From: Gammaproteobacteria bacterium
GTDB taxonomy: Bacteria > Pseudomonadota > Gammaproteobacteria > Arenicellales > JAANXG01
DNA length: 59,704 nucleotides
Direction: 5' to 3'
Assembly: GCA_024639325.1 (NCBI GenBank)
Contig: JAHEIO010000006.1
Coordinates: 17,601 to 77,304 of the forward strand
Below the pieces are notes generated by a model. It saw only the letters and a program-made list of their open reading frames with translations, ran no database searches and was not told where the DNA came from. The position numbers and the translations under genes are program-made. Shown here one piece after another: positions 36,168 to 47,435 of this stretch (the first letter of the stretch is position 1; each line of letters starts with the position of its first letter).

Positions 36168-39005
36168 TCAGGCAAATCGACGTGCCTCGCCCTCACCTAC
36201 GACATTCTCAGCACAGCGCGCGCAGATCTCAGGATGGTTGGCATCCTTTCCGACATCGGCGCGGCGGTGCCAACAGCGGATACACTTATCGTAGTCCGAC
36301 GTAGTGACATCGACGTACACACCGTCGAGTTCAGAATTCTCCAGACCTGCGGGCCGGTCTTCCAAACCGGCGACCATTGCATCCGAGCTGATGAAGACAA
36401 ACCGGAGTTCACCCTCGAGCTTTCGAAGCTGATCGTGGTACTTCTCATTGCAATAGACCGTCACCTCGGCTTCCAGGGCGGAGCCAATCTTCCCGGCGGT
36501 ACGCAGCGCCTCGAGCTGCCGGCTCACCTCCTGGCGAACCACGCGCACGTCCCCCCAGAACGCATTATCGAATCCGTGATCGCCCACGTTGAACTCCGGC
36601 CAGTCGTCATACCAGGTCACGAGGAACACCGATTCGGCATCATGGTCCGGCGTCTGCTGCCAGATTTCCTCTGCGGTGAATGACAGTATGGGTGCCAGCC
36701 ACCGGGCCATCGCATGCAGAATGTGATACAGCGCCGTTTGTGCGGAGCGCCGGCCAATACTGTCTCGCTGCATGGTGTACAGGCGGTCCTTGAGCACGTC
36801 GAGGTAGAACCCGCCCATATCGACGACGCAGAATTGGTGCAGCTTCTGATAAATGACGTGAAAGCTGTAATCTTGGTAGGCGGCCACGATGTCTTCCTGC
36901 AGGCTCATGGCCAGCTCTATCGCCCAGCGATCCAGCGCCAACAGCTGGTCCCCGGACAAACAGCAGGATTTGTCGAAGCCCGCAAGATTACCCAGGAGAT
37001 ATCGCGCCGTATTGCGGATTCGCCGATAGGAATCCGCCATGCGCTTGAGGATCTCGTCCGAAATACTCATTTCCCCACGGTAGTCCGTGGCGGCCACCCA
37101 CAGCCTCAGTACATCGGCGCCGAGGGTCTTGATGACCTCTTGCGGTACGATTACATTTCCCCTTGATTTCGACATTTTTTTGCCCTCGGCATCGACGGTG
37201 AAGCCGTGGGTCAATACGCCGTGGTAGGGTGCCTTTCCGGTAATGGCAACACCGGTCAGGATGCTGGACTGAAACCAGCCGCGGTGTTGATCGGATCCCT
37301 CGAGGTACAGATCCGCGGGCCGTTGCAGCTCGGGTCGGTGCATCAGCACCGTGTCATGGGTGGCGCCGGAGTCGAACCACACATCCAGGATATCCGTCAC
37401 CTTCGTGTATCTGCCCGCATCGCTGCCGAGAAATTCCGCGTCATCCAGATCGAACCAGGCGTCGATGCCTTCCTTCTCGACACGCTGGGCAACCTTTTCG
37501 ATCAGCGCCTGCGTATCGGGGTGGGGTTCACTGGTTTGCGGGTCGATGTACAAGGTGATGGGTGTTCCCCAGGTGCGTTGGCGGGATATGCACCAATCGG
37601 GTCGGTTTGCCACCATGCCCTCGATCCGCGCCTTTCCCCAGCTCGGGTGAAAGCTCGTTTCCCTGATTGCAGACAGCACGTTGTCCCGCAGTTCGTGATG
37701 ACTCATGCTGATGAACCACTGCGCCGTCGCCCTGAATATGATCGGGCTCTTGTGTCGCCAACAGTGCGGATAGCTGTGTTCGAACGGTTCGGTATGGACC
37801 AGCATGCCGCGTTCGCGCAGTACCGCGTTGACGTGGTCGTTGGCTTTGAACACGAACTCGCCGGCGAAGATTTCCGTCGAGGGCAGAAACACACCGTCCG
37901 GTCCCACCGGGTTGTTGATAGGCAGGTCGTATTCCTTGCCTATAATAAAGTCCTCCTGGCCATGTCCGGGCGCGGTATGTACCGCACCCGTGCCGGCCTC
38001 GGTGGTCACGTGTTCGCCGAGGATCACGGGGACCTCCCGGTTGTAAAACGGGTGTTTGAGCGATAAATCCTTGAGGCTCGAGCCGCGCGCCTTTGCTAGA
38101 ACAAGGTAATCTTCGATGCCGTACCGCCGCATCGATTCATCCAGTAGATCCTCTACCAGAACCAAGCGCTCCGCTCGATCCCCCCGCCCGACCTGAACCA
38201 GCGCGTAAGTCAAATCCGGGTGCAGCGCGACCGCCTGGTTGGCCGGCAGGGTCCACGGCGTGGTGGTCCAGATGACGACGCTCAGCGGACCCGTGCCCTG
38301 ATCGCTGCCACGGAACCGCTCGAGAAACGCCCCCTCTTCTACCGCCGGGAATCGAACGTCCACGGATGGAGAGACCTTGTCGATATATTCGACCTCGGCC
38401 TCGGCCAGGGCCGAGCCGCAATCGGAGCACCAGTAAACCGGCATCAAGCCGTGGTAGACATGCCCGTTATCGATGATCTTCGCCAGCGCCCTGATGATAT
38501 TAGCCTCGGTTTGCGGCGCCATGGTCAGGTACGGATCGTCCCAGTCGCCGATGACACCGAGACGTTTGAAATCCACCTTCTGGCGTTCGATCTGGCGGGC
38601 AGCATAGGCACGGCACTTCTTTCTGAACTCCTTTGGGTCGCTGCGGCTCGCCCCTTTACCGGTTTTCTTTTCGACCTCATGTTCGATAGGCAGGCCATGA
38701 CAATCCCATCCGGGCACGTAGGGCGCGTCGAATCCGCTCAGCGTTCTGGCCTTTACGATGACGTCCTTCAACACCTTGTTGACCGCGTGCCCGATGTGGA
38801 TGGCGCCATTGGCATAGGGCGGGCCGTCATGCAGGATGAATTTGGGGCGGCCAACGCCGGCCTTTCGCTGCAGCGTGTACAGATCTATGTCGTCCCAGTG
38901 TTTCTGAATACCGGGTTCGCGCTGAGCCAGGTTGGCCTTCATCGGAAACGATGTGGAAGGCAGATTAATGGTGCTCTTGTAGTCGATTTTTTCTGCTTGT
39001 TTCAT
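36168..39005 (-). CDS. ileS: Isoleucyl-tRNA synthetase
   Basis: 945 residues, class Ia synthetase of the bacterial type. HIGH motif as [11 protein letters not shown] near 58-68, KMSKS motif in [11 protein letters not shown] near 606, and a C-terminal zinc finger [12 protein letters not shown] with HPEICARC near 905-930. The editing domain lies between residues about 200 and 400. Its ATG overlaps the ribF stop by four bases (ATGA), so ribF, ileS and probably lspA are one operon. Confidence 0.97.
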   Translation of the reverse strand: MKQAEKIDYKSTINLPSTSFPMKANLAQREPGIQKHWDDIDLYTLQRKAGVGRPKFILHDGPPYANGAIHIGHAVNKVLKDVIVKARTLSGFDAPYVPGWDCHGLPIEHEVEKKTGKGASRSDPKEFRKKCRAYAARQIERQKVDFKRLGVIGDWDDPYLTMAPQTEANIIRALAKIIDNGHVYHGLMPVYWCSDCGSALAEAEVEYIDKVSPSVDVRFPAVEEGAFLERFRGSDQGTGPLSVVIWTTTPWTLPANQAVALHPDLTYALVQVGRGDRAERLVLVEDLLDESMRRYGIEDYLVLAKARGSSLKDLSLKHPFYNREVPVILGEHVTTEAGTGAVHTAPGHGQEDFIIGKEYDLPINNPVGPDGVFLPSTEIFAGEFVFKANDHVNAVLRERGMLVHTEPFEHSYPHCWRHKSPIIFRATAQWFISMSHHELRDNVLSAIRETSFHPSWGKARIEGMVANRPDWCISRQRTWGTPITLYIDPQTSEPHPDTQALIEKVAQRVEKEGIDAWFDLDDAEFLGSDAGRYTKVTDILDVWFDSGATHDTVLMHRPELQRPADLYLEGSDQHRGWFQSSILTGVAITGKAPYHGVLTHGFTVDAEGKKMSKSRGNVIVPQEVIKTLGADVLRLWVAATDYRGEMSISDEILKRMADSYRRIRNTARYLLGNLAGFDKSCCLSGDQLLALDRWAIELAMSLQEDIVAAYQDYSFHVIYQKLHQFCVVDMGGFYLDVLKDRLYTMQRDSIGRRSAQTALYHILHAMARWLAPILSFTAEEIWQQTPDHDAESVFLVTWYDDWPEFNVGDHGFDNAFWGDVRVVRQEVSRQLEALRTAGKIGSALEAEVTVYCNEKYHDQLRKLEGELRFVFISSDAMVAGLEDRPAGLENSELDGVYVDVTTSDYDKCIRCWHRRADVGKDANHPEICARCAENVVGEGEARRFA

Positions 39006-39940
39006 TCTTGTTTACCGCGACGCTGGAAAAACAGCTCCGCATTTTTCTTGTCCCGGGCGATCTGCGCGACCAGTGCCTTGTGATCGGCGAACTTTTGGTC
39101 CGCCCGGATCTTTTCCAAAAAGTAGACCGATATACGTTCACCGTAGATATCCCGGTCGAAATCGATCAGGTGTATCTCCAGCACCCTGCGTGTGCCCTCC
39201 ACCGTTGGACGCGTACCCACGTAGGCCACACCGGGCGTCGACCCTTCTTCCAGACCCGCGACTTCAACGACGTAAATACCGTTCAGGGGTGGATTCTGAT
39301 GCCGCAGGTTGATGTTGGCGGTCGGAAAACCCCACGTCCGGCCGAGCTTGTCACCGTGTGCAACGCGCCCGGAGATACTGTATCTGCGGCCCAGTAGCCG
39401 CTCGGACAGTTCGAGTTGACCCAACTCAAGTGCCTGTCGCACTCGGCTGCTGCTGACTCGCTCTCCGTTCAACATGTAGGTGTCGGTGCTCTCGACGGAG
39501 AATCCGTGTCGTTCGCCATACGCCTTGAGCACCTCGAAATCCCCCGCCCGGGCCTTGCCGAACCTGAAATCGTCGCCAACCACCAGATGTTTAACACCTA
39601 ATCCCTCGATCAACAAGTCCTGCATGAAATTTTTCGGGCTCATGTTGGCCAGCGTCTCGTTGAATCGCAGACACAATACACGTTCTATACCGAGTTTACC
39701 GAGCAGTTCGAGCTTGGTCCTGAGTGAGGTGATCCGTGTCTGTTCGGTGCGCCGGAAGTACTCGAGCGGATGGGGTTCGAATGTGATGATGAGCGCGGGA
39801 AGTCCATATTCTTCGCGGTTGCGCAGGAGCTGCTCGACGATGGTCTGGTGGCCGCGGTGCACCCCGTCGTAGTTACCGATCGAGGCAATGCAACCGCGGT
39901 GTCGCGAGCGGACGTTGTGCAGGCCGCGAATGAGCTTCAT
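39002..39940 (-). CDS. ribF: Bifunctional riboflavin kinase / FAD synthetase RibF
   Basis: 312 residues. The N-terminal nucleotidyl transferase domain ([12 protein letters not shown] near 22, [15 protein letters not shown] near 120) makes FAD; the C-terminal flavokinase domain ([15 protein letters not shown] near 196, [12 protein letters not shown] near 235, [13 protein letters not shown] near 251) makes FMN. The gene is followed by ileS with an ATGA overlap and preceded by a DUF2203 gene with a 54-base gap. Confidence 0.96.
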   Translation of the reverse strand: MKLIRGLHNVRSRHRGCIASIGNYDGVHRGHQTIVEQLLRNREEYGLPALIITFEPHPLEYFRRTEQTRITSLRTKLELLGKLGIERVLCLRFNETLANMSPKNFMQDLLIEGLGVKHLVVGDDFRFGKARAGDFEVLKAYGERHGFSVESTDTYMLNGERVSSSRVRQALELGQLELSERLLGRRYSISGRVAHGDKLGRTWGFPTANINLRHQNPPLNGIYVVEVAGLEEGSTPGVAYVGTRPTVEGTRRVLEIHLIDFDRDIYGERISVYFLEKIRADQKFADHKALVAQIARDKKNAELFFQRRGKQE

Positions 39941-39994
39941 GACAGGGGTCGTAATCTAAAGTTGCGCTGAGTTTGGCGGTAATCTGTTCCTGAA

Positions 39995-40402
39995 TCAGGC
40001 CCAGTCTGGATCAAGTTCTTCGATGATGTCCTCGAGGTTGCGCCTGTCGGAGAATCCCTCTGTGTAGTCGTGGAAGTGATTGATCTTAAGTTCCGGGTAT
40101 TTCCAGCACAAATAACCGTCACCTGTGTCGAAATCCACCAGCCACAATCCATGGACAACGAGGCCCAGGCGCTCCATTTTGCTGACCCAGCGTTTGACGA
40201 TCTCTTCGTATGACTTTTCGACCTGCACAATGCGCGGGTCGGTAGACATCATGTTTCTCAGCCGCTGTTTTACCGGCTGCAGTTCTTCGTAGGCATCAGC
40301 GGTTATGCGCCTGACCAGAGGAAACAATTCCCGCGCTTCGTCTAGGGAGAAGATCCGGGGATCGCCCACCGAGCCGATCTGGATATTGTTTAGCATGGTC
40401 AT
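39995..40402 (-). CDS. DUF2203 family protein
   Basis: 135 residues. N-terminal helix pair starting FSLDEARELFPLVRRITADAYEE, and the C-terminal signature GLVVHGLWLVDFDTGDGYLCWKYPELKINHFHDY in the family position (near residues 80-115). Function unknown. Its ATG overlaps the murJ stop (ATGA), so it belongs to the murJ-ribF-ileS operon. A second Met two codons in could also serve as the start. Confidence 0.85.
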   Translation of the reverse strand: MTMLNNIQIGSVGDPRIFSLDEARELFPLVRRITADAYEELQPVKQRLRNMMSTDPRIVQVEKSYEEIVKRWVSKMERLGLVVHGLWLVDFDTGDGYLCWKYPELKINHFHDYTEGFSDRRNLEDIIEELDPDWA

Positions 40403-41952
40403 AGATCGAATTCTGCCTGATTCAGAACCAGATGTTTAGCTCTGATCCCCAACACGAAAAGAGCTGAAAAATACACCGCGGCACCGGCGCACACGCAAAC
40501 AGCGAGTCGAAATGCTCTTTGCAGCGTTGCGGCGTCTATCCACGCCTGTACATCACCGCTGCACCAAAACACCACGGCCGCCATCAACACACCTGCCGCG
40601 GCAACTTTTACCAGAAAAGCAGACCAGCCCGGCCTTGGCAGGTAGACCGATTCCTGCCGCAGGAGCCGGTAGAGCAGCCCGGCGTTGACCCACGCGGCAA
40701 TAGACGTCGCCACCGCCAACCCGACATGTTTGAGCGGGTAAAAAAGCAGCACCGCCGCGACCATGTTTACCACCATGGCGACCACGCCGACCTTGACCGG
40801 CGTCTTTGTATTCTGGCGTGCAAAAAATCCGGGAGCGAGAACTTTCACCAGAACCAGTCCCAGCAGACCCAGGGCAAAACCGATCAAGCTGTTGGTCATC
40901 ATGTACACATCGGCGGGGGTCGTTGCGCCGTACTGGAACAGTGTCGTTATCAGCGGCCCGGCGAGCAAAATCAATCCGATGGTAGCCGGGAGCGCGATGA
41001 TGACGACCCAGCGCAGAGCCCAGTCCAGCAGGTCCGAGAACGAAGCGCCATCATCCCGCGCGTGCAATTTCGACAGGCTGGGCAGGATAACCGTCGCCAG
41101 CGCGATGCCGAAAACCCCAAGCGGGAACTCCATGACGCGGTCGGAGTAGTACAGCCAGGATACGCTGCCGGTCACCAGAAAGGACGCCAGCAAAGTATTG
41201 ACCAGGACATTGATCTGCGCCACCGAGACCCCGAATATGGCCGGCAGCATGAGTTTGAAAACCTTGCCCACTCCTTCGTCCTTTTTTCCGAGACGCGGCC
41301 TTGGCAGGTGGCCTTCTTTCCTGAGAAACGGGACCTGGAGCAGGAGCTGGGCCAGGCCCGCAATCACCACTCCGACGGACAGGGCGATTGCGGCATTGTC
41401 GAGGACGGGTACCAGCCAGAACGCAGCCGCGATCAGACTCAGATTCAGCAACACCGGCGTCGCCGCGGGAACGGCGAAACGGCCGCAGGTGTTAAGTATG
41501 CCCGCGGACACGGCGACCAGCGAGATGAAGAGCAGATAAGGAAAACAGATACGAAGAGCGTCGACAGTGAGCTGGAACTTCGCGTCGTCCTGAAGAAAAC
41601 CGGGCGCGATCACCGACACGAATCCCGGCGCGATGAGAATGCCCACCGCGGTGATCAGGATGAGTATCGCACCCAGCCTGCCGGTCATATGGTCCAGAAA
41701 AGCCTGTGTTTGCTCCGCTGTCGCCGTCTCCTTGTATTCGGAAAAAACCGGCACGAATGCCTGGGACAAAGCGCCCTCCCCGAATATGCGGCGAAAAAAG
41801 TTGGGCACCCGAAAAGCAACGAAAAACGCATCCGCCACCAGACCGCTGCCCATGATGCTGGCAAAGGCAATATCCCGCGCCAGACCGCTTATCCGGGAAA
41901 GCATGGTCCAGCCGCCGGTTACTGCGGTAGATTTAAGCAACTTGCGGGACAT
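40399..41952 (-). CDS. murJ: Lipid II flippase MurJ
   Basis: 517 residues from the ATG before SRKLLKS; the longer upstream frame lies over the rpsT promoter. Fourteen membrane segments of the MOP/MVF exporter fold flip lipid II across the inner membrane. Typical N-terminus TGGWTMLSRISGLARDIAFASIMG, then FRIPN-like FRVPNFFRRIFGEGALSQAFVPVF near 42-65. It is divergent from rpsT, as in many gammaproteobacteria. Confidence 0.95.
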   Translation of the reverse strand: MSRKLLKSTAVTGGWTMLSRISGLARDIAFASIMGSGLVADAFFVAFRVPNFFRRIFGEGALSQAFVPVFSEYKETATAEQTQAFLDHMTGRLGAILILITAVGILIAPGFVSVIAPGFLQDDAKFQLTVDALRICFPYLLFISLVAVSAGILNTCGRFAVPAATPVLLNLSLIAAAFWLVPVLDNAAIALSVGVVIAGLAQLLLQVPFLRKEGHLPRPRLGKKDEGVGKVFKLMLPAIFGVSVAQINVLVNTLLASFLVTGSVSWLYYSDRVMEFPLGVFGIALATVILPSLSKLHARDDGASFSDLLDWALRWVVIIALPATIGLILLAGPLITTLFQYGATTPADVYMMTNSLIGFALGLLGLVLVKVLAPGFFARQNTKTPVKVGVVAMVVNMVAAVLLFYPLKHVGLAVATSIAAWVNAGLLYRLLRQESVYLPRPGWSAFLVKVAAAGVLMAAVVFWCSGDVQAWIDAATLQRAFRLAVCVCAGAAVYFSALFVLGIRAKHLVLNQAEFDL

Positions 41953-42085
41953 CAACGAACCTTGTGTCGAATGTTCAGGGAAAGTTATACACCAAAGGGG
42001 GCAGACAACATCAATTTTAAACATTCCCTGTCCGAATCGGAGTAGATTCGGGGAAGGAAAATCCAGCCTTGGATGCCCAAAACTA

Positions 42086-42114
42086 TTGACATTCTCCCCC
42101 GAAATCCGGATAGT
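42086..42114 (+). promoter_or_regulatory. rpsT promoter
   Basis: TTGACA (42086-42091), 17-base spacer, GATAGT (42109-42114). The consensus -35 box and the short distance of about 30 bases from the -10 box to the GTG start suit a strong ribosomal-protein promoter. Confidence 0.7.
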
Positions 42115-42144
42115 CCGCGCCTTTCCATCAGGACCTCGGAATAA

Positions 42145-42414
42145 GTGGCAAACTCACCACAGGCCCGCAAACGGGCGAGACAGAACACGATCCAGCGGCT
42201 GCACAATGCCGGCCAGCGTTCCGGCCTGCGCACGTCCATTAAAAACCTCGTGAAAGCCCTGGACAACGATGACCGGGAAGCCGCTGCAGCCGCGTACCGT
42301 GTGGCGACGTCCGAGATCGACAGCGCCGTGCACAAAGGACTACACCACAAGAATCGCGCCGCCCGCCTGAAAAAGCGTCTAAATACCCGCCTGCGCCAAA
42401 TGGGAGCATCGTAA
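42145..42414 (+). CDS. rpsT: 30S ribosomal protein S20
   Basis: 89 residues, GTG start, typical ANSPQARKRARQN beginning and a highly basic three-helix composition. It binds 16S rRNA early in small-subunit assembly. GTG/TTG starts are known to take part in translational feedback of rpsT in E. coli. The gene lies between murJ (divergent) and proB (convergent). Confidence 0.97.
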   Translation: MANSPQARKRARQNTIQRLHNAGQRSGLRTSIKNLVKALDNDDREAAAAAYRVATSEIDSAVHKGLHHKNRAARLKKRLNTRLRQMGAS

Positions 42415-42429
42415 AGGCGCAAGCCTTTT

Positions 42430-43551
42430 CTATAGAACCACCATGTTATCCCGGTGGATCAATTCCGGTTCGTAGGTGTACCCCAGCAGGCTCACGATCT
42501 GGGAACTTGGGTGACCGATAATCTGTACCGCCTCGGTCGAACTGTAATTCACCAGCCCCCTGGCCACCTGCGCGCCGTCCGGATTGATGCAGGTCACCAG
42601 TTCACCTCGCCTGAACTCGCCGTCGACCCGTATCACCCCGACCGATAACAGGCTGCGACCGTCCCGAGTTATCACCCGCGCCGCACCGGCGTCCAGGTGC
42701 AGCCTTCCCTTTGCCTGAAGTTGGCTCGCAAGCCACTGTTTTCGGGCTACCAGGCGTGTACCCCGGGCAGTCAGCAGCGTCCCCGTCAAATTACCTTCCC
42801 TAATTGTCATCAAAACTCTATCGACTGCTCCGTCAGCGATTACCGTGGATGTGCCGGAGCGCGCGGCTTTTTCAGCAGCCTCCAGCTTGGTTCGCATTCC
42901 TCCCCGACCAGCGATTCCAGGCGGACCGGCCATCTCGTAAAGTCGCACCTCGCCGGCTTCCGCTTCCTGAATTAGATCGGCGTCCGGCCTCATCCGGGGA
43001 TCAGCACTGTAAAGTCCCGACTGATCGGTCAACAGTACCAGGACTTCGGCCTCGATCAGATTCGCAACCAGCGCCGCCAGGGTGTCGTTGTCACCAAAGC
43101 GAATCTCGTCGGTCACGATCGCATCGTTTTCGTTGACGACGGGTACGATGTTCAAATCGAGCAGACCCCGCAGCGTGCTCCTGGCATTGATGTACCGCTG
43201 CCGGTCTGAAAGATCTGCATTAGTCAGCAGCACCTGGCCGGTATGAATGGCGTGCACCTTGAATGCGGATTCGTACAGCTGCGTCAGCGCCATCTGGCCC
43301 AGAGCCGCTGACGCCTGGAGCCGATACAGTTCATGTGGTCGCTGTGTCCAACCCAGGCGCCGCATTCCCGCGGCGACGGCGCCCGATGAGACCAGAACGA
43401 CCTCGCATCCCGCTTCTCGCAATGCCACGATCTGATCCACAAGACCCCGGACCAGATCGGTATTGAGCCCGGAATCGTGGTTAGTCAGCAGCGCGCTGCC
43501 GATCTTGACCACCCATCGACGGGAGCTCCTGAGCTTCTGCCGGTTACTCAT
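42430..43551 (-). CDS. proB: Glutamate 5-kinase ProB
   Basis: 373 residues from the ATG before SNRQKLRSSRR. Amino-acid kinase domain: VVKIGSALLTN near 16, VLVSSGAVAAGMRRLG near 57, VNENDAIVTDEIRFGDNDTLAALVA near 140 and GGMRTKLEAA near 220. A C-terminal PUA domain (about 285-373) is present, as in E. coli. It catalyses the first step of proline synthesis, phosphorylation of glutamate. It follows obgE, the common rplU-rpmA-obgE-proB order. Confidence 0.95.
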   Translation of the reverse strand: MSNRQKLRSSRRWVVKIGSALLTNHDSGLNTDLVRGLVDQIVALREAGCEVVLVSSGAVAAGMRRLGWTQRPHELYRLQASAALGQMALTQLYESAFKVHAIHTGQVLLTNADLSDRQRYINARSTLRGLLDLNIVPVVNENDAIVTDEIRFGDNDTLAALVANLIEAEVLVLLTDQSGLYSADPRMRPDADLIQEAEAGEVRLYEMAGPPGIAGRGGMRTKLEAAEKAARSGTSTVIADGAVDRVLMTIREGNLTGTLLTARGTRLVARKQWLASQLQAKGRLHLDAGAARVITRDGRSLLSVGVIRVDGEFRRGELVTCINPDGAQVARGLVNYSSTEAVQIIGHPSSQIVSLLGYTYEPELIHRDNMVVL

Positions 43552-43847
43552 GAGATCGACCCATCCGGATACCCCGGTGCCTTTTTTGACCCAGCCCGTG
43601 TACCCGGTCCGAGACGCCTGCACTCCAGGCTTCGTGCGAACGCTTCATGGTCAGTACAATATCTGAACAAGGCGGGTACCCAGCATCGGCGGGTGGTGCA
43701 GCTTTTGGCATTTCCTCGGCCATGAGGCTCCGGCGGGTATTACCGGTGCCAATGAACGAGTCTGGTTTGTTCATCGCGCAACTCTGTAGTGGGCAAAATT
43801 CTGGACACGGGCATGGGTGCTATAAGCAGTTTGAAAAAGTAACCGGA
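43552..43847. other. Intergenic stretch between obgE and proB
   Basis: 296 bases without a convincing gene. Short frames on both strands show no family similarity. No hairpin terminator or recognisable promoter stands out. Confidence 0.5.
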
Positions 43848-44891
<1,044 letters not shown>

Positions 44892-44895
44892 TTAG

Positions 44896-45133
44896 CCCGC
44901 ATTTCTCACCAGGATCCCGAGCGATTGCGCAGGACAGGCCCCGATGAACGCCGGGCTGGAGTGAGATGCATAGCCGGTGCTATGGATCGAATGAAGCCCA
45001 AGTACATCGGGGCCTGGACCAGCCAGCGCCGGGATAGGCGTTTCCAAGACACACTGCTTTTTGGACAAATCCATAGACCTCAATGTTTGCCATGCTTCAC
45101 GAGATTCTATAGCCGCCTGGTGAGAAATGCGGG
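44896..45133 (-). mobile_element. Miniature inverted-repeat transposable element, copy 2 (238 bp)
   Basis: Perfect 18-bp ends CCCGCATTTCTCACCAGG (44896-44913) and CCTGGTGAGAAATGCGGG (45116-45133), flanked by TTAG on both sides (44892-44895 and 45134-45137). TTAG is not palindromic, so the direct repeat supports a true target duplication. It is the inverse-oriented relative of the copy at 14964-15268 with few mismatches, but lacks about 67 bp including the terminator hairpin. No coding capacity. Confidence 0.88.
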
Positions 45134-45169
45134 TTAGGGTGAGGGTAACTCATTGTATCGACCTCACAC

Positions 45170-45199
45170 AAAAAACCCCGCCGTGTTACCAAGGCGGGG
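45170..45199 (-). terminator. Intrinsic terminator after rpmA
   Basis: On the minus strand CCCCGCC, a 10-base loop and GGCGGGG form a stem followed by TTTTTT. The stem covers 45176-45199 and lies about 27 bases after the rpmA stop. It should end or attenuate the rplU-rpmA transcript before obgE. Confidence 0.85.
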
Positions 45200-45225
45200 T
45201 CCCAATGTATCCTACTGTTTGCTAG

Positions 45226-45483
45226 TTACGCCGACAACACGCTGACGTACTTTCGCTTGTTCGCACCTTTCGTTTCAAACTTCACCTTTCCGCCGGATTT
45301 GGCAAACAAAGTGTAATCCTTGCCCATTCCAACATTCAGTCCGGGGTGAAATTTGCTGCCGCGCTGTCGGACTATAATGTTGCCCGCGAGCACCTGCTCG
45401 CCTGCATAGCGTTTGACGCCCAGTCGCTTTGATTCGGAATCGCGGCCATTACGCGAGCTGCCGCCAGCTTTCTTGTGTGCCAT
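45226..45483 (-). CDS. rpmA: 50S ribosomal protein L27
   Basis: 85 residues. Starts [25 protein letters not shown], the normal L27 N-terminus without the cleavable Firmicutes extension, and continues with the [16 protein letters not shown] block. L27 reaches the peptidyl-transferase centre. It lies 14 bases after rplU. Confidence 0.97.
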   Translation of the reverse strand: MAHKKAGGSSRNGRDSESKRLGVKRYAGEQVLAGNIIVRQRGSKFHPGLNVGMGKDYTLFAKSGGKVKFETKGANKRKYVSVLSA

Positions 45484-45497
45484 GATGTTGTCCCCAG

Positions 45498-46010
45498 CTA
45501 GGTAGTTTTTTCGTCCGTCTTCTCATCCGTGTCGGCTGCGAAATCGCCCTTCGCCGACTCGACGGCTTCGGAAACATCCTCGGCCGCACTCGTTTCTCTA
45601 TCCGTACCCACAACCTGTTCTCTATCATCGTCCGATTTTACATCCTCGACTTCAGGCGCCGCCGCTTTTTCCGTAACGGATTTAGCAGCAGGTTCGACGG
45701 CCTTGCCGTCGATGCTGACGATCTCGAGCTCGGTAAAATTCTGTCGGTGGCCGGTACGCTGCCTCGAATTTTTGCGTTTTCGCATCTTGAAGATACGAAT
45801 TTTTTCACCACGACCGTGGCCAATCACCGTTGCCCTGACGACACTATTAAGGTAGGGGCTGCCCGCTTTAATATCCTCACCGTCGGACAGAAAGAGGACG
45901 CTTTCCAGGTCTACGCTGGCACCCGGATCCAGATCCAAGCTCTCGACCTTGAGACGGTCTCCGATGGCAACCTTGTACTGCTTGCCACCGCTCGCGATAA
46001 CGGCATACAT
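45498..46010 (-). CDS. rplU: 50S ribosomal protein L21 with acidic C-terminal extension
   Basis: 170 residues, where typical bacterial L21 has about 103. Residues 1-103 are a normal L21 ([32 protein letters not shown] near 74, [13 protein letters not shown] near 89). Residues 104-170 form a low-complexity tail rich in Glu, Asp, Ala, Lys and Thr, probably disordered. The tail is in frame with no stop, and codon use looks like the rest. The divergent ispB gene lies 184 bases away, the common arrangement. Confidence 0.95.
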   Translation of the reverse strand: MYAVIASGGKQYKVAIGDRLKVESLDLDPGASVDLESVLFLSDGEDIKAGSPYLNSVVRATVIGHGRGEKIRIFKMRKRKNSRQRTGHRQNFTELEIVSIDGKAVEPAAKSVTEKAAAPEVEDVKSDDDREQVVGTDRETSAAEDVSEAVESAKGDFAADTDEKTDEKTT

Positions 46011-46194
46011 CGTTGATTTCTCCAGAAAAATGGGCCAGACACGGCAGGCGCGCGATTTTATCCATACGGGCCCTCGAGGTCAATGCAGAACACCGGTGCG
46101 GCGCTGTTTCTCGATGTGGTTGCAGAATCGGTCGCAGACCGGCACGCTCTCGCGATTTCGAGTGGTACAATAGCGTAAAAAACGAGCTTGAAAT

Positions 46195-47211
46195 TTGAGT
46201 ACACGAACCACCCCCCTTAAAACCGCTGACCACGGCGGGCGTACAGATCTGGCACGAATAGTGGCGCTGGTTGAGGAGGACTTGAGATCCGTCAACGAAA
46301 CCATCAATGATCGGTTACGCTCCGACATTGCCCTGATCAACCAGATGGGTACCTATATCGTCAGCGGCGGCGGTAAACGGTTGCGCCCCCTCACCGTCCT
46401 GTTGTCGGCCAGGGCCTGCGAACACAAGGGAGATACCCATATCGCCCTGGCGGCGATTGTCGAATTCATCCATACGGCCACGCTGCTCCACGACGATGTG
46501 GTCGATGCTTCAGATATGCGCCGCGGCAAGGCCACGGCGAACGAAGTCTGGGGCAACGAGGCCAGCGTTCTGGTCGGGGATTTCCTGTACTCCCGCTCGT
46601 TCGAGATGATGGTGGAACTGGGCAGCATGCGGGTGATGGAGGTCATGGCGAAGACCACCAACCGCATTGCCGAGGGGGAGGTAATGCAGCTCATAAACTG
46701 CCATTCGCCGGACACGACTGAAAAACAATACCTGGAGACGATCAGGCGCAAGACGGCTAAGCTGTTCGAATCCTCGGCGCAATTGGGTGCAGTGATTAGC
46801 GGTCAGTCATCGGCTGTGGAGCAGGCTCTGGCGGATTACGGCCGCCACCTGGGGACGGCGTTCCAGCTCATCGACGATATGCTGGATTTCAGCGCAGATG
46901 CCGAAGAACTAGGCAAAAGCATCGGCGACGACCTGGCCGAAGGCAAGCCAACGCTACCACTTATCAATGCCCTGCAGCGCGGATCTGAGACTCAGAAAAG
47001 ACGGCTGGCGGAAGCAATCAAATCCGGTGGCCTGGATCAAATCGACGATGTGCTCGAAGCAATTGAATCTACGGGCTCTCTTGCGTACACTGCGCGCCTC
47101 GCCGGCGAGGAAGCCGAACTGGCCCAGCAGGCCCTGGCGATCATGCCCGGATCGCCCTATAAACAGGCCCTGCAGGATCTTGCAAAATTTGCCGTCGAGC
47201 GAAATTTCTAA
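46195..47211 (+). CDS. ispB: Polyprenyl (octaprenyl) diphosphate synthase
   Basis: 338 residues from a TTG start. All-trans prenyl chain elongation for the quinone side chain. First Asp-rich motif DDVVDASDMRRG at 100-111 and second DDMLDF at 227-232, with GGGKRLRP near 61. It is divergent from rplU, the conserved gammaproteobacterial position for ispB. The exact chain length cannot be read from the sequence. Confidence 0.93.
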   Translation: MSTRTTPLKTADHGGRTDLARIVALVEEDLRSVNETINDRLRSDIALINQMGTYIVSGGGKRLRPLTVLLSARACEHKGDTHIALAAIVEFIHTATLLHDDVVDASDMRRGKATANEVWGNEASVLVGDFLYSRSFEMMVELGSMRVMEVMAKTTNRIAEGEVMQLINCHSPDTTEKQYLETIRRKTAKLFESSAQLGAVISGQSSAVEQALADYGRHLGTAFQLIDDMLDFSADAEELGKSIGDDLAEGKPTLPLINALQRGSETQKRRLAEAIKSGGLDQIDDVLEAIESTGSLAYTARLAGEEAELAQQALAIMPGSPYKQALQDLAKFAVERNF

Positions 47212-47247
47212 TCATTGGCGAGTGCGTGCGCGTCGATTAAATCGAGT

Positions 47248-47279
47248 TGTAGGACCGGCGCCCTCGCCGCGATAAAATA
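47248..47279. repeat. REP-like hairpin repeat, first copy
   Basis: Starts TGTAGGACCGGCGCCCTCGC and matches the second copy at 47291-47322 in 31 of 32 positions. The core has the form GCGGCG-CCCT-CGCCGC and can form a hairpin. Confidence 0.75.
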
Positions 47280-47290
47280 AAGGAGTCTTA

Positions 47291-47322
47291 TGTAGGAGCG
47301 GCGCCCTCGCCGCGATAAAATA
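47291..47322. repeat. REP-like hairpin repeat, second copy
   Basis: Second tandem unit 43 bases after the first, with a perfect GCGGCG/CGCCGC stem around CCCT. It lies between ispB and tRNA-Pro and could act as a transcript end for ispB. Confidence 0.75.
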
Positions 47323-47358
47323 CGATCAGATGTGATACCCATGTTACATCGAATAATT

Positions 47359-47435
47359 CGGGGTGTAGCTCAGCCTGGTAGAGCACTGCCTTCGGGAGGC
47401 AGGGGCCGGAGGTTCAAATCCTCTCACCCCGACCA
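47359..47435 (+). tRNA. tRNA-Pro (anticodon CGG)
   Basis: 77-base cloverleaf. Acceptor CGGGGTG pairs with CACCCCG, D arm GCTCAGCCTGGTAGAGC, anticodon stem-loop CTGCC-TTCGGGA-GGCAG giving CGG (codon CCG), T arm GGAGGTTCAAATCCTC, encoded CCA. The accessory-looking region of the window begins at its 3' end. Confidence 0.95.

Noticed and set aside
37206-39083. Long plus-strand frames over ileS and ribF
   Set aside because: Antisense shadows of two certain genes.
40519-42045. A 508-codon plus-strand frame
   Set aside because: Antisense shadow of murJ; the composition is rich in Arg, His, Gln and Asp without any domain pattern.
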